Shown piece after piece: positions 57,876 through 64,000 of a stretch of 64,000 nucleotides of DNA. The notes beneath the pieces were generated by a model. The model worked only from the letters and a program-made list of their open reading frames with translations, made no database searches and was not told where the DNA came from. Positions within the stretch are counted from its first letter, which is position 1. Every line of letters begins with the position of its first letter. This DNA is from Spongiibacter marinus (GTDB lineage Bacteria; Pseudomonadota; Gammaproteobacteria; Pseudomonadales; Spongiibacteraceae), in NCBI RefSeq assembly GCF_016906995.1, contig NZ_JAFBBD010000004.1:1-64000 (forward strand). The letters are read 5' to 3'. The translations under genes and the position numbers were made by a program.

Positions 57876-58790
57876 TTACAGCCGCACTTCGACAAAAGGC
57901 AGGGACTGAGGGCCACCCGCATCAATGCTCTGGGCGGCGTCAAAGGGGTGAGCCTCACGCTCGGCAGAGCGGTCAATATTGAGGCTGGCAAAGTCAAACA
58001 AGTCGCGATCTGCGAGCTGTGAGGGAGCAATGTTTTGCATTGCTGAGAAAATTTTCTCTATACGGCTACCATCCTGCTTTTCCCACTCCAGAAGCATCTT
58101 GCGGATATTTTGGCGCTGCAGATTTTCTTGCGAACCACAGAGGTTGCAGGGAATGATGGGGAACGCTTTATAGGCTGAAAAGCGTTCGATATCCGCCTCC
58201 CGGCAATACGCCAGCGGACGAATAATGACGTTGCGCTTGTCGTCAGACAGCAGCTTTGGCGGCATCGCAGCCATCCTGGAGCCATAGAACATATTTAAAA
58301 ACAGCGTCTGTACGATATCGTCTTTGTGGTGTCCGAGTGCGATTTTCGTGGCGCCAATTTGCTCGGCAAAGCCGTATAGTGTTCCCCGCCGGAGTCGCGA
58401 ACACAACCCACAGGTGGTCTTGCCCTCGGGGATTTTCTCTTTGACGATTGAGTAGGTGTCTTTGTTAACAATGTAGTACTCGATACCCAGCGTCTCGAGG
58501 TATTCGGGAAGAACATGCTCAGGGAAACCCGGCTGCTTCTGGTCCATATTCACCGCGATCAACTCGAAGGAGACCGGTGCGCTCTTTTGCAGGTTCATCA
58601 GGATATCGAGCATGGTGTAACTGTCTTTACCACCGGACAGGCAAACCATTACCCGGTCGCCCTCTTCGATCATCTGAAAATCCTCTATCGCCTGCCCGGT
58701 GTGGCGGCGAAGGCGCTTCTGCAACTTGTTAAATTCCAGCTTAGACATTGCCGGCGTCGCAGAACTCGGGGTTTCAGAAGCGGAAAACAT
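57876..58790 (-). CDS. ttcA: tRNA 2-thiocytidine synthetase
   Basis: A 304-residue enzyme that adds sulfur to cytidine 32 of tRNA using ATP and an iron-sulfur cluster. The PP-loop is [11 protein letters not shown], and the two CxxC pairs are CGLC and CNLC. The ATG at 58790 (MFSASETPS) has AGG nine bases upstream. The open frame continues 81 codons upstream to 59033, but that part is unlike the family and faces the mdh leader. An ATG at 58748 (MSKLEF) is an alternative. Confidence 0.94.
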   Translation of the reverse strand: MFSASETPSSATPAMSKLEFNKLQKRLRRHTGQAIEDFQMIEEGDRVMVCLSGGKDSYTMLDILMNLQKSAPVSFELIAVNMDQKQPGFPEHVLPEYLETLGIEYYIVNKDTYSIVKEKIPEGKTTCGLCSRLRRGTLYGFAEQIGATKIALGHHKDDIVQTLFLNMFYGSRMAAMPPKLLSDDKRNVIIRPLAYCREADIERFSAYKAFPIIPCNLCGSQENLQRQNIRKMLLEWEKQDGSRIEKIFSAMQNIAPSQLADRDLFDFASLNIDRSAEREAHPFDAAQSIDAGGPQSLPFVEVRL

Positions 58791-58993
58791 AGCTATTGCC
58801 TGTGTATCGGTGAACGAAGACGAGCGGCGCATTATATAGAGTTGGCTAAATATCAGCCACAAAGGCTTGAAAAATTCCCCTTCCGGCGTTGGAAACGCCG
58901 CTGCGACTGGTAATCTTTGCCTTAGGTGTCTATTATTAGCGCGCCAAAATCTTCTGGCATGAGGTGTTATTTTTACACGGCCAGACCCCGGCA

Positions 58994-59036
58994 CGGGTGC
59001 ATGCCGGATTGTGTAATCCACGTCCGGTCGCACCCG
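58994..59036 (+). promoter_or_regulatory. structured 5' leader of mdh
   Basis: Within the 294-base gap between the divergent ttcA and mdh genes, outer arms CGGGTGC (58994-59000) and GCACCCG (59030-59036) enclose a perfect inner stem GGATT-GTGT-AATCC (59006-59019). It ends 48 bases before the mdh ATG. A separate short hairpin, GGCGTT-GGA-AACGCC, lies at 58885-58899. The nested shape suggests a folded mRNA leader; I recognise no known riboswitch. Confidence 0.4.
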
Positions 59037-59084
59037 CTCACAACCGGCTTAAGACCAGATCACTTACCAGAAAGGGAACGCTCC

Positions 59085-60065
59085 ATGAAACAACCCGTTC
59101 GTGTCACCGTTACCGGTGCAGCAGGCCAGATTGGCTATGCACTGCTTTTCCGTATCGCTTCCGGCGCTATGCTGGGCGACGATCAGCCCGTCATTCTGCA
59201 ACTGCTGGACATCACTCCTGCTCTGGACGCGCTGGAAGGCGTAAAAATGGAGCTTGAAGACTGTGCCTTCCCACTGCTGAGCGGTGTTGTCTGCACTGAC
59301 GACCCCAATGTTGGCTTCAAAGACAGCGATTACGCCCTGCTTGTTGGCGCTCGCCCACGTGGCCCCGGCATGGAGCGCAAGGATCTGCTGGAAGCAAATG
59401 CCGCGATCTTCTCTGTTCAGGGTAAAGCGATCGACGAAAATGCCAGCAAAGATATCAAAGTACTGGTAGTCGGCAACCCTGCCAACACCAACGCTCTGAT
59501 CACTCAGCGCAATGCGCCTTCTATCAACCCGCGCAACTTCACTGCAATGACTCGCCTGGACCACAACCGCGCGATGACGCAGATTGCTCAGAAAACCGGC
59601 AAAACCGTTAACGACGTAACGAACATGACCATCTGGGGCAACCACTCTGCCACTCAGTACCCGGATCTGTTCAACGCAAAAGTTGCGGGTGAAACGGCCT
59701 CTGACCTGGTTGATCAAGAATGGCTGGAGAACGACTTCATCCCAACGGTTCAGCAGCGTGGCGCAGCCATCATCAAGGCACGCGGTGCGTCTTCTGCAGC
59801 GTCAGCAGCCAATGCGGCTATCGACCACATGCGCAGCTGGGCACTGGGTACTGAAGGCGACGACTGGGTATCTATGGGCGTATACAGCGACGGTAGCTAC
59901 GGCATTCAAGAAGGCCTGATCTACTCCTTCCCCTGCCGCTGCAAAGGCGGCGACTGGGAGATCGTTCAAGGCGTTGACGTCAACGATTTCAGCCGTGCGA
60001 AAATGCAGGCGACTGAGCAAGAGTTGGCTGAAGAGCGCGACGGCGTTAAGCACTTGCTGCCCTAA
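59085..60065 (+). CDS. mdh: malate dehydrogenase
   Basis: A 326-residue NAD-dependent malate dehydrogenase of the TCA cycle, of the cytosolic-like form found in many proteobacteria. The nucleotide-binding motif is [11 protein letters not shown], the substrate arginines are in [13 protein letters not shown], and the catalytic histidine is in [12 protein letters not shown]. The ATG at 59085 with AGGGA eight bases upstream is chosen; the frame stays open upstream without family similarity. A strong terminator follows. Confidence 0.96.
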   Translation: MKQPVRVTVTGAAGQIGYALLFRIASGAMLGDDQPVILQLLDITPALDALEGVKMELEDCAFPLLSGVVCTDDPNVGFKDSDYALLVGARPRGPGMERKDLLEANAAIFSVQGKAIDENASKDIKVLVVGNPANTNALITQRNAPSINPRNFTAMTRLDHNRAMTQIAQKTGKTVNDVTNMTIWGNHSATQYPDLFNAKVAGETASDLVDQEWLENDFIPTVQQRGAAIIKARGASSAASAANAAIDHMRSWALGTEGDDWVSMGVYSDGSYGIQEGLIYSFPCRCKGGDWEIVQGVDVNDFSRAKMQATEQELAEERDGVKHLLP

Positions 60066-60087
60066 GGCATCGTGCCAGGCAGTAAAG

Positions 60088-60115
60088 AAAAAGGCGGCCT
60101 TCAGGCCGCCTTTTT
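60088..60115 (+). terminator. rho-independent terminator of mdh
   Basis: A perfect 12-base-pair stem (AAAAAGGCGGCC / GGCCGCCTTTTT) with a TTCA loop and a six-T run, 22 bases after the mdh stop. A textbook terminator for the plus strand. Confidence 0.93.
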
Positions 60116-60158
60116 TGTAAGCGCGTAAATGGAACCAGCCATCAACGGGGACATATCA

Positions 60159-60812
60159 ATGAATAAAACCGCAGTGGTACTCGGTGGCACAGGCCTGGTT
60201 GGCAGTGCGTTGCTGGAACTCTTGGTTCACAGCCCAGCATTCTCTAACGTGCGCTGCATCAGTCGCCGGGCTCCCCACCTCGACCATCCCAAATTAACGC
60301 ATTGTCACGCTGATTTTGAGCAATTGGAAAATTACGCAGAGGCGTTTCAAGGCGACTGTCTATTTTCCTGCCTGGGGACAACGCGCAAGCAGGCGGGCTC
60401 ACTGGCCGCTCAGCGTCGCGTCGACGTGGATTATCAGCTTCGCGCCGCTCAAATAGCCGCCCAACAGGGCGTGCCACACTATTTGCTTGTATCAGCCATG
60501 GGCGCGAATGCGGATAGTCTTAGCGCCTACATGCAAATGAAGGGCGAGTTAGAGGACGCGGTCATTGCGCTTAACTTCGCAAGCACCAGCATATTTCAAC
60601 CGTCGCTGCTAACAGGTGCTCGCGACCAACGCCGCTGGGCAGAATCACTCTCCGCCCCGCTTATGGAAGCCGCCTGCCACCTTCCGGGCTTAAAAAACTA
60701 CCGGCCGATTTCAGGCACACAACTGGCACAAGCGATGCTGGAGCGCAGCCTGGAATACACTCAAGGCCTCAAGCGCTACCGCCTGGGGGAGTGTTTTCCA
60801 AAGTCAGAGTAG
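60159..60812 (+). CDS. atypical SDR (TIP30/HTATIP2-like) NAD(P)-binding protein
   Basis: A 217-residue Rossmann-fold protein. The N-terminal cofactor motif is VVLGGTGLVGSALLELL. It continues with FSCLGTTRKQAGS, VDVDYQL and HYLLVSAMGAN, and has YMQMKGELE as the Tyr-x-x-x-Lys-type site. This pattern fits the HTATIP2/YbjT-like atypical SDR group. The ATG at 60159 is preferred, with GGGG eight bases upstream. The substrate is unknown. It is convergent with rpoS, five bases away, with no terminator between. Confidence 0.8.
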   Translation: MNKTAVVLGGTGLVGSALLELLVHSPAFSNVRCISRRAPHLDHPKLTHCHADFEQLENYAEAFQGDCLFSCLGTTRKQAGSLAAQRRVDVDYQLRAAQIAAQQGVPHYLLVSAMGANADSLSAYMQMKGELEDAVIALNFASTSIFQPSLLTGARDQRRWAESLSAPLMEAACHLPGLKNYRPISGTQLAQAMLERSLEYTQGLKRYRLGECFPKSE

Positions 60813-60817
60813 CCCCC

Positions 60818-61795
60818 TCAGTCGGGCTCGTCGGCAAACAGCGCACTTGCGCTAAGGCCATTGCTTTCAAACATGCCCCGTAGGCTTTTTAAGGCCTCAA
60901 CCTGGATCTGCCGAACCCGCTCGCGGGTCAAGCCGATCTCACGCCCGACCTCTTCCAGTGTTGCCGCCTCGTGGCCGCGCAACCCAAATCGCCTTACCAC
61001 CACTTCTCTTTGCTTATCGCTCAGCTCATCGAGCCAGTGGTCAATGCTGTCGGAGAGGTCATCATTTTGCAGAATTTGACTGGGGTTTAGCGCGTTGTGG
61101 TCAGCGATTGTATCCAGCAGCACTTGATCTGAGTCCTGCGCCAGGGGCACATCCACCGACGCCACACGCTCTTTTAGCCCACACAGGCGCTTGGCCTCGG
61201 CAACAGGGCGATTCAGCTCCCTTGCCATTTCTTCCGGCGAGGGCATGTGATCCAGCTTTTGGCTCAGCTCGCGCTCCGCACGCAAATAACTGTTGAGCTC
61301 TTTTACCACGTGTATCGGCAAACGAATCGTGCGGGTCTGATTCATAATCGCCCGCTCAATAGTTTGGCGAATCCACCAGGTGGCATAGGTAGAAAAACGA
61401 AAGCCGCGCTCAGGGTCAAACTTCTCAACGGCGCGAATAAGCCCCAAATTTCCCTCTTCCACCAAGTCGAGCAAAGTAAGGCCTCGATTTAGATAGCGGC
61501 GGGCAATTTTCACCACCAAGCGCAGGTTACTCTCTATCATGCGCTTGCGACCGGCCTCATCGCCTTTGCGAGCCAGGCGCGAGTAATAGACTTCTTCATC
61601 GGCAGTGAGTAACGGCGAGTAGCCGATTTCGTTGAGGTATAGCTGAGTAACATCTAACTCAGCGCTGTGGCGCTTACTGCGTTTTAAGCGACTGATGCCT
61701 TTTTCAGTTGTGGATTCTTGTTGTTTTTCTATATCCGTATCTGCCACGCCCTTAACAGGCCGCGACGCTTTTCCGTTCGATTCATATACCCGCAT
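60818..61795 (-). CDS. rpoS: RNA polymerase sigma factor RpoS
   Basis: A 325-residue stationary-phase and general stress sigma factor. Region 1.2 starts at [11 protein letters not shown], region 2 contains [12 protein letters not shown] and [17 protein letters not shown], and region 4 contains [28 protein letters not shown]. It lacks the long insert of RpoD. The ATG at 61795 (MRVYESNG) with AAGGA seven bases upstream is chosen over one 18 bases upstream. nlpD lies just upstream; in E. coli the main rpoS promoter lies inside nlpD, which is likely here too. Confidence 0.95.
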   Translation of the reverse strand: MRVYESNGKASRPVKGVADTDIEKQQESTTEKGISRLKRSKRHSAELDVTQLYLNEIGYSPLLTADEEVYYSRLARKGDEAGRKRMIESNLRLVVKIARRYLNRGLTLLDLVEEGNLGLIRAVEKFDPERGFRFSTYATWWIRQTIERAIMNQTRTIRLPIHVVKELNSYLRAERELSQKLDHMPSPEEMARELNRPVAEAKRLCGLKERVASVDVPLAQDSDQVLLDTIADHNALNPSQILQNDDLSDSIDHWLDELSDKQREVVVRRFGLRGHEAATLEEVGREIGLTRERVRQIQVEALKSLRGMFESNGLSASALFADEPD

Positions 61796-61860
61796 CGTCG
61801 AATCCTTATGCAAGATTGTTATTGTTTCGACTTGGGTGACGCCCTCTTGCTCCTCCTACT

Positions 61861-62631
61861 CTAACGCCGCGGAAGCAGCTTCAAGGGATCAACCGGTTTT
61901 CCGTCAATTCGAACTTCAAAATGCAATTTCGCCGAGTTCGTACCACTATCGCCAAGTTCAGCGATCGTTTGCCCAGCGTTAACGCTCTCTCCCTCTTTTA
62001 CCAGCAAGCGCCGATTGTGACCGTAGGCACTTAAGTAGCGCTCTGAGTGTTTCAATATAAGCAGGTTGCCGTAACCGACCAGGCCACTGCCTGCATAAAC
62101 GACAACACCACTCTTCGATGCCCTTACAGGCTCACCCATTTTACCTTTGATATCAATACCCTTGTGGGCCTGCCCGGTCGCAACAAACCCTCGCGTAAGC
62201 GGCCCCTTTACCGGCCAGCGCCATGACTCCTTCGCGGCGCTACGCGGCGGCGACGGCTTTTTCGCAATGGTCTTTTTTTGAGGCTTTACGGTTGGCGTAG
62301 GGGTTTTTACTGAGGGTGAAGAAACGGATTTCCCCGCGATTTTTTTCGGCGCGGACGGCGCAGCATAACGCTCTTTCAACATGATCGCCTGGCCGGGGAA
62401 GATGGTGTACGGCGCTCGAATGTTGTTAGCGTTCGCTAACCGTTTAACGTCGAAGCCGTAACGCCATGCGATTGAAAAAAGGGTGTCACCACGGCTGACA
62501 ATATAATAGGGCGGCGGTTTTTCTGAGGGGTTGTATCGGTCAACTACCGGCGCAGCACGATGGGGAGCACTGCATGCGCCAAGCGCCAACAACAGCACAG
62601 CCACAAGCAGCGTGTATCCTACCCTCTTCAC
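61861..62631 (-). CDS. nlpD: NlpD-type murein hydrolase activator lipoprotein
   Basis: A 256-residue outer-membrane lipoprotein that activates the amidase AmiC at the septum. Its signal ends in lipobox LALGAC. It has a LysM domain (YYIVSRGDTLFSIAWRYG), a basic Ser/Pro/Lys linker and a C-terminal M23 (LytM) domain. The zinc motif is partial: HKGID keeps its His and Asp, but the HxH site reads KLHFE, so hydrolase activity is unlikely. The GTG at 62631 gives a clean lipoprotein signal; an ATG-type start further upstream would add a polar stretch. Confidence 0.9.
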   Translation of the reverse strand: MKRVGYTLLVAVLLLALGACSAPHRAAPVVDRYNPSEKPPPYYIVSRGDTLFSIAWRYGFDVKRLANANNIRAPYTIFPGQAIMLKERYAAPSAPKKIAGKSVSSPSVKTPTPTVKPQKKTIAKKPSPPRSAAKESWRWPVKGPLTRGFVATGQAHKGIDIKGKMGEPVRASKSGVVVYAGSGLVGYGNLLILKHSERYLSAYGHNRRLLVKEGESVNAGQTIAELGDSGTNSAKLHFEVRIDGKPVDPLKLLPRR

Positions 62632-62803
62632 TGACGCGGAACCTTCATAGCGAGCTTTCCAGTGGCAATTTGTCATTGGCAACGACTCATTGACCCTAAA
62701 GCGAACAAAAGATTCTTTTTATCCGCAGCAGGGTCAAGCGGGTTTTGATTATTATCAGTGATTTAAACGCCTCGGCTTATGTAAAAATAATCTTAAAAAA
62801 GTC

Positions 62804-63709
62804 TCAATTTCTACTGGCTACGCGTTCGAGCAAAAGGACAGTCGCGAAACCCACGGCCATCAGCAGCGCACACATCAACCACTGAGGGTCCGCCTGTTCA
62901 GCGTACTGCATGGGCAAGACATTATGCCAATCGACGCTGTGCTCATCGGTTAATAACCGCCCCGCTGAGGAAAGCTTCCACGGCCAGATCACTGCCAATG
63001 ATCCCAGCAGAATCCCCGTCAGCGTAGCCAGCAACGAGCGCCGATGAGTGTGCATCAGGTAGCTAAGCAGGCGCACAAATAACATCAGGCCCGTGGCGCA
63101 ACCCAACATGAACACCGCGATCATGCCAAGGTCCATCGACTTAATGGCATTGATAATGGGCTCATACATCCCCAGCAACAGCAGGATAAAACTGCCTGAA
63201 ATTCCCGGCAAGATCATCGCGCATATCGCCACCGCACCCGCGCCATAAACGGTCAGCATATTCACCGGCACCTCAGCCGGGCGCAGCGCGGAGATGACCA
63301 GCGCGAAAACCAAGCCCAGTACAACAAAGCCAACAGGCTGACCCCGGCCGGGAATCTGTTGGTAGACAAACAATGCCGACGCGAGAATCAACCCGAAAAA
63401 GAAGGCTGCCAGCAATAGCGGATGAGTAGCCAGAGCCCAGGATATCGCCCGTGCCAGCGACAACACACTAATGGCGATTCCCAGCAATAAACTCAGCAGA
63501 AAACCGCCGTTAACGTACTGCCATGCCGCCGACGGACCACGCGTGAACAACAACTTGAGTGCCTGCAGGTTGCAGGCTTTCAAACTTTCAATCAGCTGGT
63601 CGTAAATACCGGTGATGAAGGCAACCGTTCCCCCCGAGACTCCCGGTACAATATCGGCAGCACCCATTGCCGCCCCGCGCAGCATCACGCCGGCGCTAAA
63701 GCCCTTCAT
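62804..63709 (-). CDS. popT: DUF368 undecaprenyl phosphate translocase (PopT family)
   Basis: A 301-residue polytopic membrane protein (about eight helices) of the DUF368 family. Its N-terminal signature is RGAAMGAADIVPGVSGGTVAFITGIYDQLI, and an inverted second copy of the motif is seen in MILPGISGSFILLLLGMYEPII. Members of this family (PopT) recycle the C55-P lipid carrier across the membrane for cell-wall and surface polymer synthesis. It is inserted between pcm and nlpD, an unusual position. Confidence 0.88.
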   Translation of the reverse strand: MKGFSAGVMLRGAAMGAADIVPGVSGGTVAFITGIYDQLIESLKACNLQALKLLFTRGPSAAWQYVNGGFLLSLLLGIAISVLSLARAISWALATHPLLLAAFFFGLILASALFVYQQIPGRGQPVGFVVLGLVFALVISALRPAEVPVNMLTVYGAGAVAICAMILPGISGSFILLLLGMYEPIINAIKSMDLGMIAVFMLGCATGLMLFVRLLSYLMHTHRRSLLATLTGILLGSLAVIWPWKLSSAGRLLTDEHSVDWHNVLPMQYAEQADPQWLMCALLMAVGFATVLLLERVASRN

Positions 63710-63740
63710 ACATCTTCCTTAATTGAATTTGGCAACACGT

Positions 63741-64000
63741 TTAGGCGACAACACCGCCCACCAGGGGCACGAACAACACCGGCTCAATGCATTGCTCTTC
63801 AATGCCGTCTTCGTGGCGGTCGTAAACATATAGACTCTGCGGTTTGCCCTGTTCACCGACGGGAATAACCAGCCTGCCGCCCACCGCGAGTTGTTCTAAT
63901 AACTCAGCTGGCACCACCTCTGGCGCCGCCGCCGAGAGTATCGCATCGAAGGGCCCACGCTCAGGCCAGCCCATACCGCCGTCAGCATGGCGCAAATGCA
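63741..64000 (-). CDS. pcm: protein-L-isoaspartate O-methyltransferase (partial)
   Basis: The C-terminal 86 or so residues of Pcm, which methylates damaged isoaspartyl residues for repair. Visible are the SAM-enzyme segment GPFDAILSAAAPEVVP, the family LLEQLAVGGRLVIPVG and the final VLFVPLVGG. The N-terminal part with the first SAM motif lies beyond the window. It heads the pcm-(popT)-nlpD-rpoS series. Confidence 0.9.
   Translation of the reverse strand, partial: HLRHADGGMGWPERGPFDAILSAAAPEVVPAELLEQLAVGGRLVIPVGEQGKPQSLYVYDRHEDGIEEQCIEPVLFVPLVGGVVA

Noticed and set aside
58791-59033. Upstream extension of the ttcA frame
   Set aside because: The added 81 residues are unlike TtcA, and the internal ATG at 58790 gives the family length. 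The region is better read as the ttcA/mdh divergent leader.

Overview
The window reads as a chromosomal segment of a free-living, probably marine gammaproteobacterium. The evidence is the gene orders trpF-accD-folC-dedD-cvpA-purF-metZ, smc-zipA-ligA, ccmABCDEFGHI and pcm-nlpD-rpoS, the presence of FimV and YebG, and two large TonB receptors. These orders resemble Pseudomonas and its relatives. Placement near the Cellvibrionales/Spongiibacteraceae is my guess. Genes are tightly packed, mostly on the minus strand. I see no rRNA, tRNA, CRISPR array, insertion sequence or prophage.

Layout. 0-5.4 kb: yebG with a possible LexA box, then an RND efflux pump pair divergent from a TetR regulator, with two perfect palindromes between them. 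5.4-9.8 kb: a small MscS-type channel and a TgpA/DUF58/MoxR operon. 9.8-19.6 kb: a long biosynthetic run (metZ, purF, cvpA, SPOR protein, folC, accD, trpA, trpB, trpF, truA). 19.6-25 kb: fimV, a usg-like paralogue and asd. 25-29.3 kb: leuCDB with a divergent LysR gene. 29.3-30.9 kb: mocA-like and xdhC. 31-36.2 kb: two tandem, closely similar TonB-dependent receptors. 36.4-41 kb: flavodoxin, gloA, a transglycosylase lipoprotein, ligA and zipA. 41-51.7 kb: smc and the cytochrome c maturation operon. 57.9-64 kb: ttcA, mdh, an atypical SDR, rpoS, nlpD, a DUF368/PopT transporter and the start-truncated pcm.

The most unusual region is 51.8-57.7 kb. Eight genes in one direction encode a FliG-like protein with two added N-terminal membrane helices, an Hpt protein, FliM, FliN, an unknown two-helix membrane protein, a FleN/FlhG ATPase, CheY, and a CheA-like protein that ends after its dimerisation segment and has no kinase domain. 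The order fliG-fliM-fliN-fleN-cheY-cheA-ccm is that of the large polar flagellar locus of Pseudomonas-type bacteria. Here there is no export gate, basal body, hook, filament, stator, flhF, fliA, cheZ, cheB or cheW in between. The CheY-binding peptide of FliM and the key residues of CheY are intact, as are the EHPQ and MFxF motifs of FliG, whereas the FliG segment that normally faces the stator has lost its usual charges. I infer a switch complex without a flagellum: a membrane-anchored, phospho-CheY-responsive C-ring-like module kept and repurposed after the flagellum was lost. It may be polar, since FleN and FimV/HubP are polar-landmark partners in related bacteria. Its output is unknown.
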